DNA of 64,000 nucleotides from positions 310,001 to 374,000 of the forward strand of contig JALHRD010000001.1 of NCBI GenBank assembly GCA_022841625.1, in the 5' to 3' direction. The position numbers were made by a program, and so were the translations under genes. Every line of letters starts with the position of its first letter. Within the stretch, counting starts at the first letter, position 1. The notes under the pieces are model-generated. The model was not told the DNA's origin. It ran no database searches and saw only the letters and a list, made by a program, of their open reading frames with translations. The DNA is from Xanthobacteraceae bacterium. Lineage in GTDB: Bacteria > Pseudomonadota > Alphaproteobacteria > Rhizobiales > Xanthobacteraceae. Shown one piece after another: positions 33,551-43,130 of the stretch.

Positions 33551-35051
33551 TCACGCGGCGGCGACGTCCCTCAAGAATACGTTGATCCGGTCACCCAGCT
33601 CCTTGGAGCGGGCAGCAACCTCGCTGCTCGTTTTCGTCACATGGTCGACCGAGCGCGATGTCTCGGCAGCCGAGCTGCTAATCTGATTGAGATTCGTCGA
33701 AGCATGGCGCGTTCCGCCCGCCGCGCGCTGCACGCTATCACGGATATTGTCGGCATCCGCGCTCTGCTGCCGGACCGCAGCGGCAATCGAGACCGCATAG
33801 CGGTCCGCATCCGACATGATGCCGGCGATTTGCTCGATCGCAGCGACGACCTCCGCGGTCGACTGCTGCACGGCTTTGATCTGGTTTGCGATCGAGTTGG
33901 TCGCGGCCTCGGTCTGGCCGGCAAGCGCCTTGACTTCCGCCGCGACCACCGCGAAACCTTTGCCGGCGTCGCCGGCGCGTGCGGCTTCGATGGTGGCGTT
34001 GAGCGCAAGCAAGTTGGTTTGCTCCGCCACGTCGCGAATGACGGTCGCGACATGGCCAATCTCACGCGCCGATTCGGAAAGAGTCGCCACCCTCTTGTTG
34101 GTCGCCGCGGCGACCGCCAAAAACAAGAGCAAAGCCCGCCACCGGGACGATCACAATCTCGTCACGGGTGACTTTCGCAGTCACCCGTTGGGCAAGTTCA
34201 TCCTCGGATTTGACCGCGCTGTTCTTGATTTCGGCGGCCCAACGGCTGATGGCTTCGCCCTGACCGGCGAGTATCGTCGTGCGCAGTTGATTGAATTCCT
34301 CGACAATTCGGCGCAAGTCAAAAAATGCTTGGCGGTACTGGGCAGGTACCACTTTGGCCGGTTCAAAGTTTGCGTTTGAATTCCCTCGGTTATTTTGATC
34401 GAGTCGCAGCGACAATCGGTCGAGCTTCTTGTCGAGTTCGGCAAACTCGGTGACTACCCGGTTCGCCTCATCATCCTTGCCATTGAGGAGGTATTTGGCG
34501 ACATAGAGCCGGGCCGTTAGAAAATCCTCCTGGAGAATGCCGGCAAGCGCAGCAGTCTCGTAATCCCGGTTCGCTGCGCCGAGATTAATGATTTCGGTCA
34601 GATTTTTTCGAACCTGCGGACCGATCGAATCGAGCACGTCGCTGACGATGCCGTCACGCTGCACCAGCAAAGCGATCAGACGCTCAAAACCCCGCTCAAA
34701 TTCGACGAACGCGTCCCCGACCCGACCAATCAGCGCGACGCGGTCGGGCGCGTGCAATTCTTTCCGCGCCTTGGCAATGCCATCCCGCGTCTCGGCAACG
34801 AATTGCCGCGCCGCCGCGAGATGGTCATCGCTGCGTGTTGCGATATAGGCGCGCGTGTTCGACAAGACCTTGGCCATGTCGGCATTGAGTTCAGAGGCCA
34901 GCAGGGCGTCGCCGGCCATGTCCTCATAGGCGCGGAACTGAGAGCCCAGCGACCAGATCGACAAGGCGCCGGTTAGGCCACCCAAGGAGGCGACGACGAC
35001 CACCAGGACGATGACGCCAACGAGCTTACGCGCAATCGAGTAGTTCCGCAT
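33551..35051 (-). pseudogene. Methyl-accepting chemotaxis protein, broken by internal deletion and frame change
   Basis: The N-terminal frame (start MRNYSIARKLVGVIVLVVV at 35051) gives a first membrane helix, about 240 residues of periplasmic helical sensor domain, and the beginning of a second membrane helix ([13 protein letters not shown]), then runs out of sense near 34110. One base over, from about 34132 to 33551, follows the second half of the signalling domain: [40 protein letters not shown]. The HAMP domain and the first arm of the signalling hairpin, normally some 150 residues between these parts, are absent. Even with the frame repaired the product could not form a normal receptor. 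Confidence 0.85.
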
Positions 35052-35225
35052 TTCCAAATCTGGCCCGTGATTTACCTTGGCGAAAATTGCACGGAAATCG
35101 TTAACAATAATGAACGATAAAGCGCGACTATGGCCCCGAACGCCATGAAAACGGTCTTGGTAGCAGCGCCAAATCGCCCATAAGTTGTTGCTTGGCCGCT
35201 TTACCACCCAATGCCCGCGGGAATT

Positions 35226-35969
35226 TCAGACTGCCAGAGTCAGGCCGTCCTCGGCGATCAGCAGGCCCGCGGCCCTCGCCTCGTCGGCCTTCGCAAGCAT
35301 CGACGGGTTCATGTGGGTGAGCATGGTCCGCTTCGCCCGCAACTTGGGCAGTTTCGGCTTGAGGACTTCCCAGCTCAGATGGCCCTTCAGCGCGCCGGCA
35401 TAGCCAAAACATTCCACCACAAAGAGGTCGGCGCCATCGGCGACGCCAAGCAGCGCATCGGTCCATTCGGTGTCGCCGGAATAGGCGAACAGCCGCTCGC
35501 CATCGGAAATTCGCAGCGCAGTCGAGGGTGCGCCGGATTGATGCACGACTTCGGCCGCCAACACCGTGTGCCCGAGAATCTCGGCCGGACGGCCCGGCTC
35601 AATCTCCACGATCTCGAACGGAAACCGCCATGTATTGGTCAGCGCACGCGGGAAGAATATCTCAATCGCCGCCTCGATCCGCCCACGCGAGCCCGGCGGC
35701 CCGGCGACGATCAGCGGGCGCGTGCGCCGCATCACCAATTGCGCATCGAGCAATAGAAACGGCAGTCCGCCAAAATGATCGCCATGCAGATGCGAAAGGA
35801 CAATGCCGTCGACCTGGCCATGATCGAGCCCGCGCGCCTTGAGCGCCACCAACGATGACGCCCCGCAGTCGACCAGCAAATTCGCCTTCGCGGTTTCGAG
35901 CCAGAAGCAAGTGTTGAACCGGCCGCCCGAGCCGAAAGCATCGCCCGAGCCTATGATCGTCAGCCGCAT
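35226..35969 (-). CDS. MBL-fold metallo-hydrolase (RNase Z-like family)
   Basis: A 247-residue metallo-beta-lactamase-fold protein. It starts MRLTIIGSGDAFGSGGRFNT, with the core metal motif HLHGDHFG (60-67), a distal His in AAEVVHQSG, the Asp in YSGDTEWTDAL and a final His in MLTHMNPSM. This pattern matches RNase Z / PhnP-like hydrolases. It begins two bases after a GST gene ends, in the same direction, so they are co-transcribed, which might hint at thioester or glutathione-conjugate hydrolysis; the actual substrate is unknown. The open frame to 36032 overlaps the GST gene and is not used. Confidence 0.88.
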   Translation of the reverse strand: MRLTIIGSGDAFGSGGRFNTCFWLETAKANLLVDCGASSLVALKARGLDHGQVDGIVLSHLHGDHFGGLPFLLLDAQLVMRRTRPLIVAGPPGSRGRIEAAIEIFFPRALTNTWRFPFEIVEIEPGRPAEILGHTVLAAEVVHQSGAPSTALRISDGERLFAYSGDTEWTDALLGVADGADLFVVECFGYAGALKGHLSWEVLKPKLPKLRAKRTMLTHMNPSMLAKADEARAAGLLIAEDGLTLAV

Positions 35970-35971
35970 GC

Positions 35972-36583
35972 TCAGGCGCCCGCACTTGGCCGCGCCGACA
36001 CCGCGGCGTGCCAGCGCCGAACATGCGCGCACGCCTCCGGCACCGCGAGCTTGGCCGGTTTCATGAAATCGACGGCGATCATGCCGGTGATATCGGCGAC
36101 GCTGTAGCGATCGCCGGCCGCGAACGGCCGGCTCGCCAGCGCGCGGTCGAAAATCCCGAGAAAGTCTTCAATGCGCGGTTTGTTGGCTTCAGCCCAGGCC
36201 GGAACTTGTGGAATCTCCCGTGTCGCCATGGCCGGGTGCGAATGGCGAAACACGTGAGAGATCGGAAGCAACAGTTGTAGTTCGAGCCATCGGTTCCACA
36301 TCTCGATCTGCCCCACCTCAAGGGCGCCGCGGCCGAATAACACCGGCTCCGGCTGGAGCGCCTCAAAATAGCGGCAAATGGCCATCGATTCCGCGATCAC
36401 CGCGCCATCGTCCAGGACCAGGACCGGCACCCGCTGGATCGGGTTGATCGCGGTGAAGGCCTCCGTCTTGTGCGCCAGCGCCACCAGGTCAACCTGCTCC
36501 AGCGGCACCGTAATGCCCTTTTCCGCCAGAAACACCCGCACCCTGCGGGGATTGGGCGCCCGCGCGCTGTCGTAGAGCTTCAT
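35972..36583 (-). CDS. Glutathione S-transferase family protein
   Basis: A 203-residue GST. The thioredoxin-like N-domain has MKLYDSARAPNPRRVRVFLAEKG by position 1-23, INPIQRVPVLVLDDG with the cis-proline and VIAESMAICRYFEAL (glutathione gamma-Glu contact). The helical C-domain has DRYSVADITGMIAVDFM, the N-capping box region of GSTs. The ATG at 36583 matches the family N-terminus; the open frame to 36637 is not used. Co-transcribed with the MBL-fold gene (2-base gap) and divergent from the PleC-like kinase. Substrate unknown. Confidence 0.9.
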   Translation of the reverse strand: MKLYDSARAPNPRRVRVFLAEKGITVPLEQVDLVALAHKTEAFTAINPIQRVPVLVLDDGAVIAESMAICRYFEALQPEPVLFGRGALEVGQIEMWNRWLELQLLLPISHVFRHSHPAMATREIPQVPAWAEANKPRIEDFLGIFDRALASRPFAAGDRYSVADITGMIAVDFMKPAKLAVPEACAHVRRWHAAVSARPSAGA

Positions 36584-36733
36584 TGTGTCCGTCTCCGAGA
36601 CAATCGGTAAGATTTCGCCCGCAACCGATGCCGTCAATTGAAACCTTTTGTTAATCGCCCCTTCTTAAGCCCGCTCTTAAGGAATTTGCGAGACTTTTGT
36701 ACGGTTGTGGGGGATGCACAGCTTCAAACAGCC

Positions 36734-38317
36734 ATGAAAGCGAGTACCGACCAGCACGAGGTTGCGCCAACCTCGGACGGCGGCGCGCGCCGGCGCTCGG
36801 CCGCGCAGCAGGTGCGCGAGGCCCGCGACCGCCTGACGTCAAGCACCGGAACGCGCCCGGCGTTCGATCATGAATTGTTGCGGCAGTTCGCCCAGACCCG
36901 GCTCTCGGCGTCGCTGGTCATTGTGATCCTGGTTGGAGCGGCCGGCGTTCTGTCAAGCTTCTGGCTCGGCGCGGTGACGGCTGGAGCCTGGTCTAGCGCG
37001 GTCATGGTCATTCACGCCATCACCGTCACCAAATGTCGCGAGTTTCTTGCCGGTCCCGCCAACCCGGTCAACGATCGCGCCTGGTGGCGGCGCTTCATTA
37101 CCCTCGACCTGATTTTCGGCTTGGCTTGGATGTTCGTCTTGATGCATCCGGTGCGGCATGACGACGACACTGGCATTTTCATGCTGTTCATCATGCTGCT
37201 GGTGGTGGCGCTGTCGAGCATGCTCTCCGCCTGCGTTCCAATGGCGATGATCGCCGCAACCATGCCGGTCACTACCGCGCTGACGCTCAATTTCGCGATG
37301 CGCGCGACGATCCATGACTATGTGCTCGCCGCCCTCACGGTCACCGCGCAATGCTACTTCACGCTTCTCACCTACCGGCTTCACACGACGCAACTTGCGA
37401 CGCTCGAAGCGCGCGCCGAAAAGGATATCCTGATCGGCGAACTCGAGACCGCCAAGGCGATCTCCGACGAGGCGCGCCGCCGCGCGGAGACTGCCAACAT
37501 CGCCAAGTCGCACTTTCTCGCCCAGATGAGCCACGAACTGCGCACGCCACTCAACGCCATCCTCGGATTTTCCGAGGTCATGAAGGCGGAGATCTTCGGC
37601 GCCCACAGCGTGTCCTCCTATAAGGACTACGCCAACGACATTCACAATTCCGGCGTTCACCTGCTCGGCTTGATCAACGAGATCCTCGATCTGTCCCGCA
37701 TCGAGGCCGGACGTTACGAACTCAATGAGGAATCGGTCGCGCTGGTCGGCATCGCCGGCGAGTGTTGTCACCTTCTGGAAATGCGCGCGCGCAATCGCGG
37801 CCTGACTTTGCACAAGGTATTTGAATCCGACATGCCCAAGCTGTGGGCCGACGAGCGTGCGATCCGGCAAATCTGCCTGAACTTCCTATCGAACGCGATC
37901 AAGTTCACGCCACAAGGCGGGGAAATCTGGGTCAAGGTCGGTTGGACCGCATCGGGCGGGCAATATCTCAGTGTCAAGGACACCGGCTCCGGCATTCCCG
38001 AAGACGAAATCCCGATCGTGCTCGCGTCGTTCGGTCAGGGTTCCAATGCGATCAAGTCAGCCGAACAGGGCGCCGGCCTCGGGCTGCCAATCGCCAAGAG
38101 CCTGGTCGACTTGCACGGCGGCACATTTGTATTGAAATCGAAGCTCCGCATCGGCACCGAAGTCATTGCAACGTTCCCACCGATACGGGTGATGGAGGCG
38201 CTCGCGCCTTTGAGCGAAGCGGCGCCGCCGATTCAGCCGCAATCGCCCGGCTCTACCGCGGCGCCGAAGTCCGCCCCCGCTTCGCGCGGGCCTAAACCCC
38301 CGCTTTTTCGAGTTTAA
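36734..38317 (+). CDS. Membrane sensor histidine kinase, PleC/DivJ/PdhS type
   Basis: A 527-residue kinase. A 70-residue charged N-terminus precedes about six membrane helices (roughly 65-220), a short coiled-coil linker (ATLEARAEKDILIGELETAK), HisKA with the phospho-accepting His267 in AQMSHELRTPLNAILGFSEV, and the HATPase domain with N box LNFLSNAIKFTP, G1 KDTGSGIP and G2 GAGLGLPIAKSLVDLHGG. The proline-rich tail is a low-complexity extension. The FLAQMSHELRTPLNAILGFSE core is the alphaproteobacterial PleC/DivJ/PdhS type that acts on DivK-like regulators; no response regulator is adjacent. ATG at 36734 is preferred to a TTG at 36638. Confidence 0.9.
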   Translation: MKASTDQHEVAPTSDGGARRRSAAQQVREARDRLTSSTGTRPAFDHELLRQFAQTRLSASLVIVILVGAAGVLSSFWLGAVTAGAWSSAVMVIHAITVTKCREFLAGPANPVNDRAWWRRFITLDLIFGLAWMFVLMHPVRHDDDTGIFMLFIMLLVVALSSMLSACVPMAMIAATMPVTTALTLNFAMRATIHDYVLAALTVTAQCYFTLLTYRLHTTQLATLEARAEKDILIGELETAKAISDEARRRAETANIAKSHFLAQMSHELRTPLNAILGFSEVMKAEIFGAHSVSSYKDYANDIHNSGVHLLGLINEILDLSRIEAGRYELNEESVALVGIAGECCHLLEMRARNRGLTLHKVFESDMPKLWADERAIRQICLNFLSNAIKFTPQGGEIWVKVGWTASGGQYLSVKDTGSGIPEDEIPIVLASFGQGSNAIKSAEQGAGLGLPIAKSLVDLHGGTFVLKSKLRIGTEVIATFPPIRVMEALAPLSEAAPPIQPQSPGSTAAPKSAPASRGPKPPLFRV

Positions 38318-38393
38318 TTGCGATGACACCAAAACGATTGCGTTTCCTTCGGCGATGTCTATCTACGCAGTTCTTCGCGGGTCACCCGTAGCC

Positions 38394-38615
38394 ATGAACA
38401 CCATCGCCCACACCCCGGTCATTGCCAGTCCGTGCAACAAGGTTTGCACCGTCGCCCCACGCTCGGGTATGTGCATCGGCTGCGGCCGCACCGTTGCGGA
38501 AATCGCGGCCTGGCTCGGATACAACGACAACCAACGATCTCGCATCATGGCGGAGCTGCCAAACCGCCTGGCCACGTTGCGCGACAACAGCGCCAATGCC
38601 AACGAGCAGACCTGA
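38394..38615 (+). CDS. DUF1289 domain-containing small protein
   Basis: A 73-residue protein, starting MNTIAHTPVIASPCNKVCTV. Four cysteines follow the family pattern: SPCNKVC and GMCIGCGRTVAEIAAWLGYN, which suggests metal or Fe-S binding. The helical end NDNQRSRIMAELPNRLATL matches the family. The ATG at 38394 is used; one at 38355 adds unlike residues. The aspartic protease gene starts 11 bp later, so the two are probably one transcript. Function unknown. Confidence 0.88.
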   Translation: MNTIAHTPVIASPCNKVCTVAPRSGMCIGCGRTVAEIAAWLGYNDNQRSRIMAELPNRLATLRDNSANANEQT

Positions 38616-38626
38616 GGGAGCCCGCC

Positions 38627-39325
38627 GTGCGTAGCTTGCTCTCGTTTCTGTTCGTGGTTGGGCTGGTTGTGCTGCTCTTTATCTATCTCGAACAAAACGG
38701 CATGACCTTTACCGGTCTCGGCGCCATCGACATGTCGTCGTTGGGCGTATTGGTCATAATGGCGGCGGTGCTGGGCGTGCTCATGCTCGGTCTGTTGCGC
38801 GACCGCTTCAAGCGCGCGATCAAATCGATCACAATCTGGATCGCGGTCGTATTGGCGCTGGCGCTTGGATACACTTTTCGCTTTGAAGTGCGCGACGTCG
38901 GCGACCGCATGATGGCGGAATTCGTGCCCGGCCACGCCGCCTCGCGCGGCCATATCGCGGAAATCGCGCGCGGCAACAACGGCAACTTCGTCGTGACCAC
39001 CCAGGTCAACGGCGCGCGCCTGCCGATGATCTTCGACACCGGCGCAAGTTCAGTGGTGCTCACCCAAGATGCCGCCAAGGCCGCCGGACTGCCGTTGGAA
39101 GTGCTGACCTATTCGGTAACGGTCGACACCGCCAATGGACGCACCCGCGCCGCGCCAGTAACGCTGCAGTCGATCGCAGTTGGCGGCCTGGTGGAGCGGG
39201 ATATCGCGGCGTTGGTTGCGCAGCCGGGGCAATTGCGTCAAAGCCTGCTCGGCATGAGTTTCCTCAACCGCCTGCAAAGCTGGGAGGTGCGCGGCGACCG
39301 CCTGGTGCTGCGGGCCTATCCCTAA
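38627..39325 (+). CDS. Membrane-anchored retropepsin-like aspartic protease (TIGR02281 family)
   Basis: A 232-residue protein with three N-terminal membrane segments (LLSFLFVVGLVVLLFIYL; MSSLGVLVIMAAVLGVLML; AIKSITIWIAVVLALALGY) and a C-terminal clan AA protease domain at about 115-232, with the catalytic triplet in MIFDTGASSVVLT and the conserved LGMSFLNRLQSWEV end. A single DTGA motif means a homodimer is needed for activity, as in retropepsins. The GTG at 38627 follows GAGGGAG by six bases. Periplasmic-facing protease domain is inferred from topology. Ends immediately against a convergent TauE/SafE gene. Confidence 0.9.
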   Translation: MRSLLSFLFVVGLVVLLFIYLEQNGMTFTGLGAIDMSSLGVLVIMAAVLGVLMLGLLRDRFKRAIKSITIWIAVVLALALGYTFRFEVRDVGDRMMAEFVPGHAASRGHIAEIARGNNGNFVVTTQVNGARLPMIFDTGASSVVLTQDAAKAAGLPLEVLTYSVTVDTANGRTRAAPVTLQSIAVGGLVERDIAALVAQPGQLRQSLLGMSFLNRLQSWEVRGDRLVLRAYP

Positions 39326-40156
39326 TCACACTATCAGGCTGGCCAGAAACCGCAGCGCCGCCGCCAACAGAAACAGCCCAAACGCCACCTCAAGCACCCG
39401 CTTTGGCAAAGCGTGCGCAAGCCTGGCGCCATAGGGGGACGCCAGCGACGACACCGGCGCCATCAAGGCAAAGCCGATCAGCGACACAAAGCCGACCGAC
39501 AATGGCGGCAGCAGCGCCTGGTGCGGCAGGCCGGCGATTGCATAGCCAAGCGTGCCGGCGAGCGTAATCGGCACCACGATGCCGGCCGAGGTTGCCACTG
39601 CCTGGTGGATCGGCCGGCCGTAGAGGGTCAGCACCATGGTACAGAGCGAGCCGCCGCTAACGCCGGTCAGCGAGGCCATCAACCCCACCGCCAAGCCATA
39701 GAGACGCGCGAGCGGATGTTTGGGCAAATCGTCGCCCAGCCGCCAGTGCGCGCGCGCGAACAAGAGTTTTCCGGCAATGATCGCGGCAATGACGATAAAC
39801 GCGATCTTGAACACCGCGCCCGGCGCCACGGTGGCGACCAGCGAACCGATGGCGATGCCAAGAATGACCGCGGGCGTCCATTGCCGCACGACTTCGGTCA
39901 ACACCGCGCCCGTGGCGCGGTGCGCGAGATAAGACCGGATGTTGGTCGGCGCCATAATCGCCAGCGAAGTACCAATGCAGAGCTGCATATGCACGGCATC
40001 CGGCACGCCGAGGATACGAAACACTTCATAGAGCACTGGAACCGCAACGACGCCGCCGCCGACCCCGAATAGTCCCGCGAGCACCCCCGCAACAATGCCG
40101 CCCGCCAGGATGGCTGTGGCGAGCAGCAGCAATTGGTCGACCGGCACACCGAGCAT
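39326..40156 (-). CDS. TauE/SafE-family permease (sulfite/organosulfonate exporter type), copy 1
   Basis: A 276-residue inner-membrane protein of about eight helices with the two-fold repeat of the TauE/SafE family: GLFGVGGGVVAVPVLYEVFR near the N-terminus and SLTGVSGGSLCTMVLTLYG in the second half. The family exports sulfite, sulfoacetate or related anions, but many members are uncharacterised. It follows a paralogous gene with only four bases between stop and start, so both are one operon. Its stop touches the stop of the convergent protease gene without spacing. Confidence 0.9.
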   Translation of the reverse strand: MLGVPVDQLLLLATAILAGGIVAGVLAGLFGVGGGVVAVPVLYEVFRILGVPDAVHMQLCIGTSLAIMAPTNIRSYLAHRATGAVLTEVVRQWTPAVILGIAIGSLVATVAPGAVFKIAFIVIAAIIAGKLLFARAHWRLGDDLPKHPLARLYGLAVGLMASLTGVSGGSLCTMVLTLYGRPIHQAVATSAGIVVPITLAGTLGYAIAGLPHQALLPPLSVGFVSLIGFALMAPVSSLASPYGARLAHALPKRVLEVAFGLFLLAAALRFLASLIV

Positions 40157-40160
40157 GCCG

Positions 40161-40994
40161 CTACCATATCAGGGTTACGAGAAACCGCAGCGATACCGCC
40201 AAAAGAAATGCCGCGAATGCAATCTCCAACCGGCGTTTCGGCATGGCGTGCGAAAGGCGCGCACCATAGGACGCCACGAATGTCGCCACCGGCGCCATCA
40301 AGGCAAAGCCGATCAGCGACACAAAGCCGATCGAGAACGGCGGCATCGATGCCTGTTGCGGCAGGCCGGCGAGCATATAGCCAATGACCCCGGCGACGGT
40401 TATCGGCACGCCGACCGCGGCCGAGGTCGCCACCGCATGGTGGATCGGCCGTCGATAGAGCGTGAGGATCATGTTGGAGATCGAGCCGCCGCTGATTCCG
40501 ATCATCGACGCGGCAAGCCCCACGCCAAAGCCGTAACCGGTCATCGCCGTCCGGCCCGGCAGTTGCTCGGCGATGCGCCAGTCATCGCGCCCGATCAGCA
40601 GCCTCGCCCCGATGATCGCAGTGATAATGACAAAGGCGCCGGTCAGGACCTTACCCGACGCCAGACCCGCAATCGCGGCACCCAGCGCGACGCCGATGAC
40701 GGCCGGCACCGACCACGCGCGCACCACATCCATCAGCACCGCGCCATAGCGACGATGCACCAGATAGGACCGCACATTGGTCGGCACGATGATCGCAAGC
40801 GAGGTGCCGACGCAAAGCTGCATGCGAACCTCCTCGGGCACGCCGAGCACGCGGAATATCTCGTAAAGCACCGGCACGATGATGCCGCCACCGCCAATGC
40901 CGAACAGGCCCGCCAGCAGGCCGGTGACGATGCCACCTGCGACAATCAGCGCGGCGACAAATACAAGATCGTTGATGGCAATGCCGGCGATCAT
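40161..40994 (-). CDS. TauE/SafE-family permease, copy 2
   Basis: A 277-residue paralogue of the next gene with the same layout: GLFGIGGGGIIVPVLYEIFR, VPEEVRMQLCVGTSLAIIVP, SMIGISGGSISNMILTLYRR and a matching C-terminus VSLRFLVTLIW. The two proteins share long blocks at the same positions, clear tandem duplication. Retained as a pair they might form a heteromer, or one may have a different anion; neither is shown. dusA ends 42 bp upstream on the same strand. Confidence 0.9.
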   Translation of the reverse strand: MIAGIAINDLVFVAALIVAGGIVTGLLAGLFGIGGGGIIVPVLYEIFRVLGVPEEVRMQLCVGTSLAIIVPTNVRSYLVHRRYGAVLMDVVRAWSVPAVIGVALGAAIAGLASGKVLTGAFVIITAIIGARLLIGRDDWRIAEQLPGRTAMTGYGFGVGLAASMIGISGGSISNMILTLYRRPIHHAVATSAAVGVPITVAGVIGYMLAGLPQQASMPPFSIGFVSLIGFALMAPVATFVASYGARLSHAMPKRRLEIAFAAFLLAVSLRFLVTLIW

Positions 40995-41036
40995 CGATGC
41001 CCCAAGGTCGCCGGCACAAACGCGGCGAGCAAGCGC

Positions 41037-42050
41037 TTAGGCGGCGATGTGCGCCAAATCGGCGTCCGTGTCCAGCAATTGCGCCAGCGCATCGACCAGC
41101 ACTTGCACGCCGGCACCGGGCTTCACCGCCTCGGTCGCCAGATGGCGGCGGAACGCACGCGCGCCTGGCACGCCGCGGAACAGGCCGAGCATGTGCCGCG
41201 TGATGCTCGACAGCCGTGTGCCGCGCGCAAGCTCCCGCTCGACATAGGGAACCAGCGCCGCCACCACGGCCTTGGCCTGTGCGAATGGCGCCGCTTCGCC
41301 GAACATCAGCGGATCGACCGCCAAAAGCCGCCACGGCTCCTGATAGGCGGCACGTCCCATCATCACGCCGTCGACGCGATCGAGCAGCGCCACCGCCTGC
41401 TCAACGCTCGCAACGCCACCATTGAGCACGACCGCAAGTCGCGGATGCGCGGCTTTGAGGCGGAACACGCGGTTATAATCGAGCGGCGGCACTTCACGAT
41501 TTTCCCGCGGCGAGAGTCCCTTCAACCAGGCCTTGCGCGCATGCACGATCAAAGCATCGACGCCAGCCGCCTCAACCGCGCAGGCAAACGTCTCAAGCGA
41601 TGACTCCGGGTCTTGCTCATCGATGCCGATGCGGCATTTCACCGTGACCGGCACCGCGACGGCAGCCTTCATGGCGGCAACGCAATCGCCGACCAGCGCC
41701 GGCTCGGCCATCAGGCAGGCGCCGAAGCGGCCCTCCTGCACCCGGTCGGACGGACAGCCGACATTCAGATTGATCTCGTCATAGCCAAGCGCGGCGCCGA
41801 TGCGCGCGCATTGCCCGAGTGCATGCGGATCGCTGCCGCCAAGCTGCAACGCGACCGGATGCTCGGCCGCGTCATAGCCCAACAGCCGCGCACGATCGCC
41901 ATGGATGATGGCGGCGGTGGTAATCATTTCGGTATAGACCAGCGCCCGCCGGGTCATCAGCCGGTGGAAAAACCGGCAGTGACGGTCGGTCCAATCCATC
42001 ATCGGCGCGATGGCGAAACGGCGGGCGGCGGACAATTCCTTGCGGGTCAT
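41037..42050 (-). CDS. dusA: tRNA dihydrouridine(20/20a) synthase
   Basis: FMN-dependent enzyme that reduces uridines 20/20a in the tRNA D-loop with NADPH. The 337-residue protein starts MTRKELSAARRFAIAPMMDW; it has YTEMITTAAIIHG, INLNVGCPSDRVQEGRFGAC with the catalytic Cys, VTVKCRIGID, IVHARKAWLKGLSP, VVLNGGVASVEQA and GVMMGRAAYQEPW, all diagnostic for DusA over DusB/DusC. An in-frame ATG at 42062 adds four residues and is an alternative. Divergent from the alpha/beta hydrolase with 75 bp between. Confidence 0.95.
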   Translation of the reverse strand: MTRKELSAARRFAIAPMMDWTDRHCRFFHRLMTRRALVYTEMITTAAIIHGDRARLLGYDAAEHPVALQLGGSDPHALGQCARIGAALGYDEINLNVGCPSDRVQEGRFGACLMAEPALVGDCVAAMKAAVAVPVTVKCRIGIDEQDPESSLETFACAVEAAGVDALIVHARKAWLKGLSPRENREVPPLDYNRVFRLKAAHPRLAVVLNGGVASVEQAVALLDRVDGVMMGRAAYQEPWRLLAVDPLMFGEAAPFAQAKAVVAALVPYVERELARGTRLSSITRHMLGLFRGVPGARAFRRHLATEAVKPGAGVQVLVDALAQLLDTDADLAHIAA

Positions 42051-42125
42051 CGGCGCTCTCATGGCCCATAATATGGGCGCAGACAAGACCGGCCGCCACG
42101 ACGGCGACCAACCTGAGAGCCTGCG

Positions 42126-43088
42126 ATGCAACGACGACGTTTCCTATGGCTTGGATTCGCGAGCGCGGGCGCGCTCCTCGCCGGCGGGTTGACGTGGCGC
42201 GGCTTCGCCGCGGCGATGGCCCACGCGCATGCGCGCATCCGCGGCCGGAGCATGGTGGCCGAGACGCGCTTCGGCGCCATGGAATACGCGATCGCCGGTG
42301 TGGGGCCGCCGGTGTTGATGATCCACGGCACCGGCGGCGGGTTCGACCAGGGGCTCGACTTCGCACAGCCGTTGAGCGCGAAGTGGCGCGTCATCGCGCC
42401 GTCGCGTTTCGGCTATCTGCGCTCGGCCTTTCCCCACGATCCGTCGTCGGAAAACCAAGCCGATGCATTCGCCGATCTGTTGGACGCGCTCGGTATTGCG
42501 CGCGCGCCCATCATCGGCGGATCGGCCGGCGCGTTGTCCGCGATGCAGTTCGCCATCCGCCACCCGGATCGTTGCAGTGCGCTGGTGGCGATGGTGCCCG
42601 CCGCCTACGCGCCCGGCCGTCCGCCGGTGCGACCGCCCAATGCGATCGCGCAGGCGATTATCGCCTACGGCCTGCGGTCGGATTTTCTGTTCTGGCTGGG
42701 GACGGCCGCCCGCGAAGATTCGATGATTGCCGCGCTGCTCGCAACCGATCCCGCGCTGGTGCGGAGCGCCGCCCCCGATGAGCGGGCGCGCGTGCGGGCA
42801 ATCCTCCATAATATTCTGCCGGTCAGCGAGCGCGCCCGAGGCCTCTTGAACGATGGCCGCCTGGCCTACGACCCCGCGCCGATGCCGATCGAGACCATTC
42901 GTGCGCCGACCCTGGCGCTGTCGCTTGTGGACGACCGCTTTGAAACCCTGGCGGCCGCCCGCCACATCGCCACAACCGTCCCCGGCGCCAGGCTTGTGGA
43001 ATATCCGACCGGCGGGCACGTCTGGGTCGGCCGCAATCGCGAGGTTTTCGCCGAAGTGGATCGGTTTTTATCGCAGGCGGCGGTGTGA
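42126..43088 (+). CDS. Alpha/beta-hydrolase, probably exported
   Basis: A 320-residue hydrolase. The N-terminus MQRRRFLWLGFASAGALLAG has basic residues and a hydrophobic core, so it may be anchored or Tat-exported. The fold starts near residue 55 with PPVLMIHGTGGGFDQ (oxyanion HG), the nucleophile elbow GGSAGA with Ser133, the acid in LSLVDDRF (Asp269 or 270) and His298 in PTGGHVWVG. Substrate unknown; the family includes esterases, epoxide hydrolases and C-C hydrolases. It stands alone and its 3' flank holds the array of four hairpins. Confidence 0.87.
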   Translation: MQRRRFLWLGFASAGALLAGGLTWRGFAAAMAHAHARIRGRSMVAETRFGAMEYAIAGVGPPVLMIHGTGGGFDQGLDFAQPLSAKWRVIAPSRFGYLRSAFPHDPSSENQADAFADLLDALGIARAPIIGGSAGALSAMQFAIRHPDRCSALVAMVPAAYAPGRPPVRPPNAIAQAIIAYGLRSDFLFWLGTAAREDSMIAALLATDPALVRSAAPDERARVRAILHNILPVSERARGLLNDGRLAYDPAPMPIETIRAPTLALSLVDDRFETLAAARHIATTVPGARLVEYPTGGHVWVGRNREVFAEVDRFLSQAAV

Positions 43089-43130
43089 AACCCTGCACGG
43101 TCGAGCGCCACGCATTGACGGCGGTTGGCC

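Noticed and set aside
36651-36680. CtrA-like TTAA half-sites upstream of the PleC-like kinase
   Set aside because: TTAA occurs at 36651, 36665 and 36677, but gaps of 10 and 8 bases do not fit the TTAA-N7-TTAA consensus.
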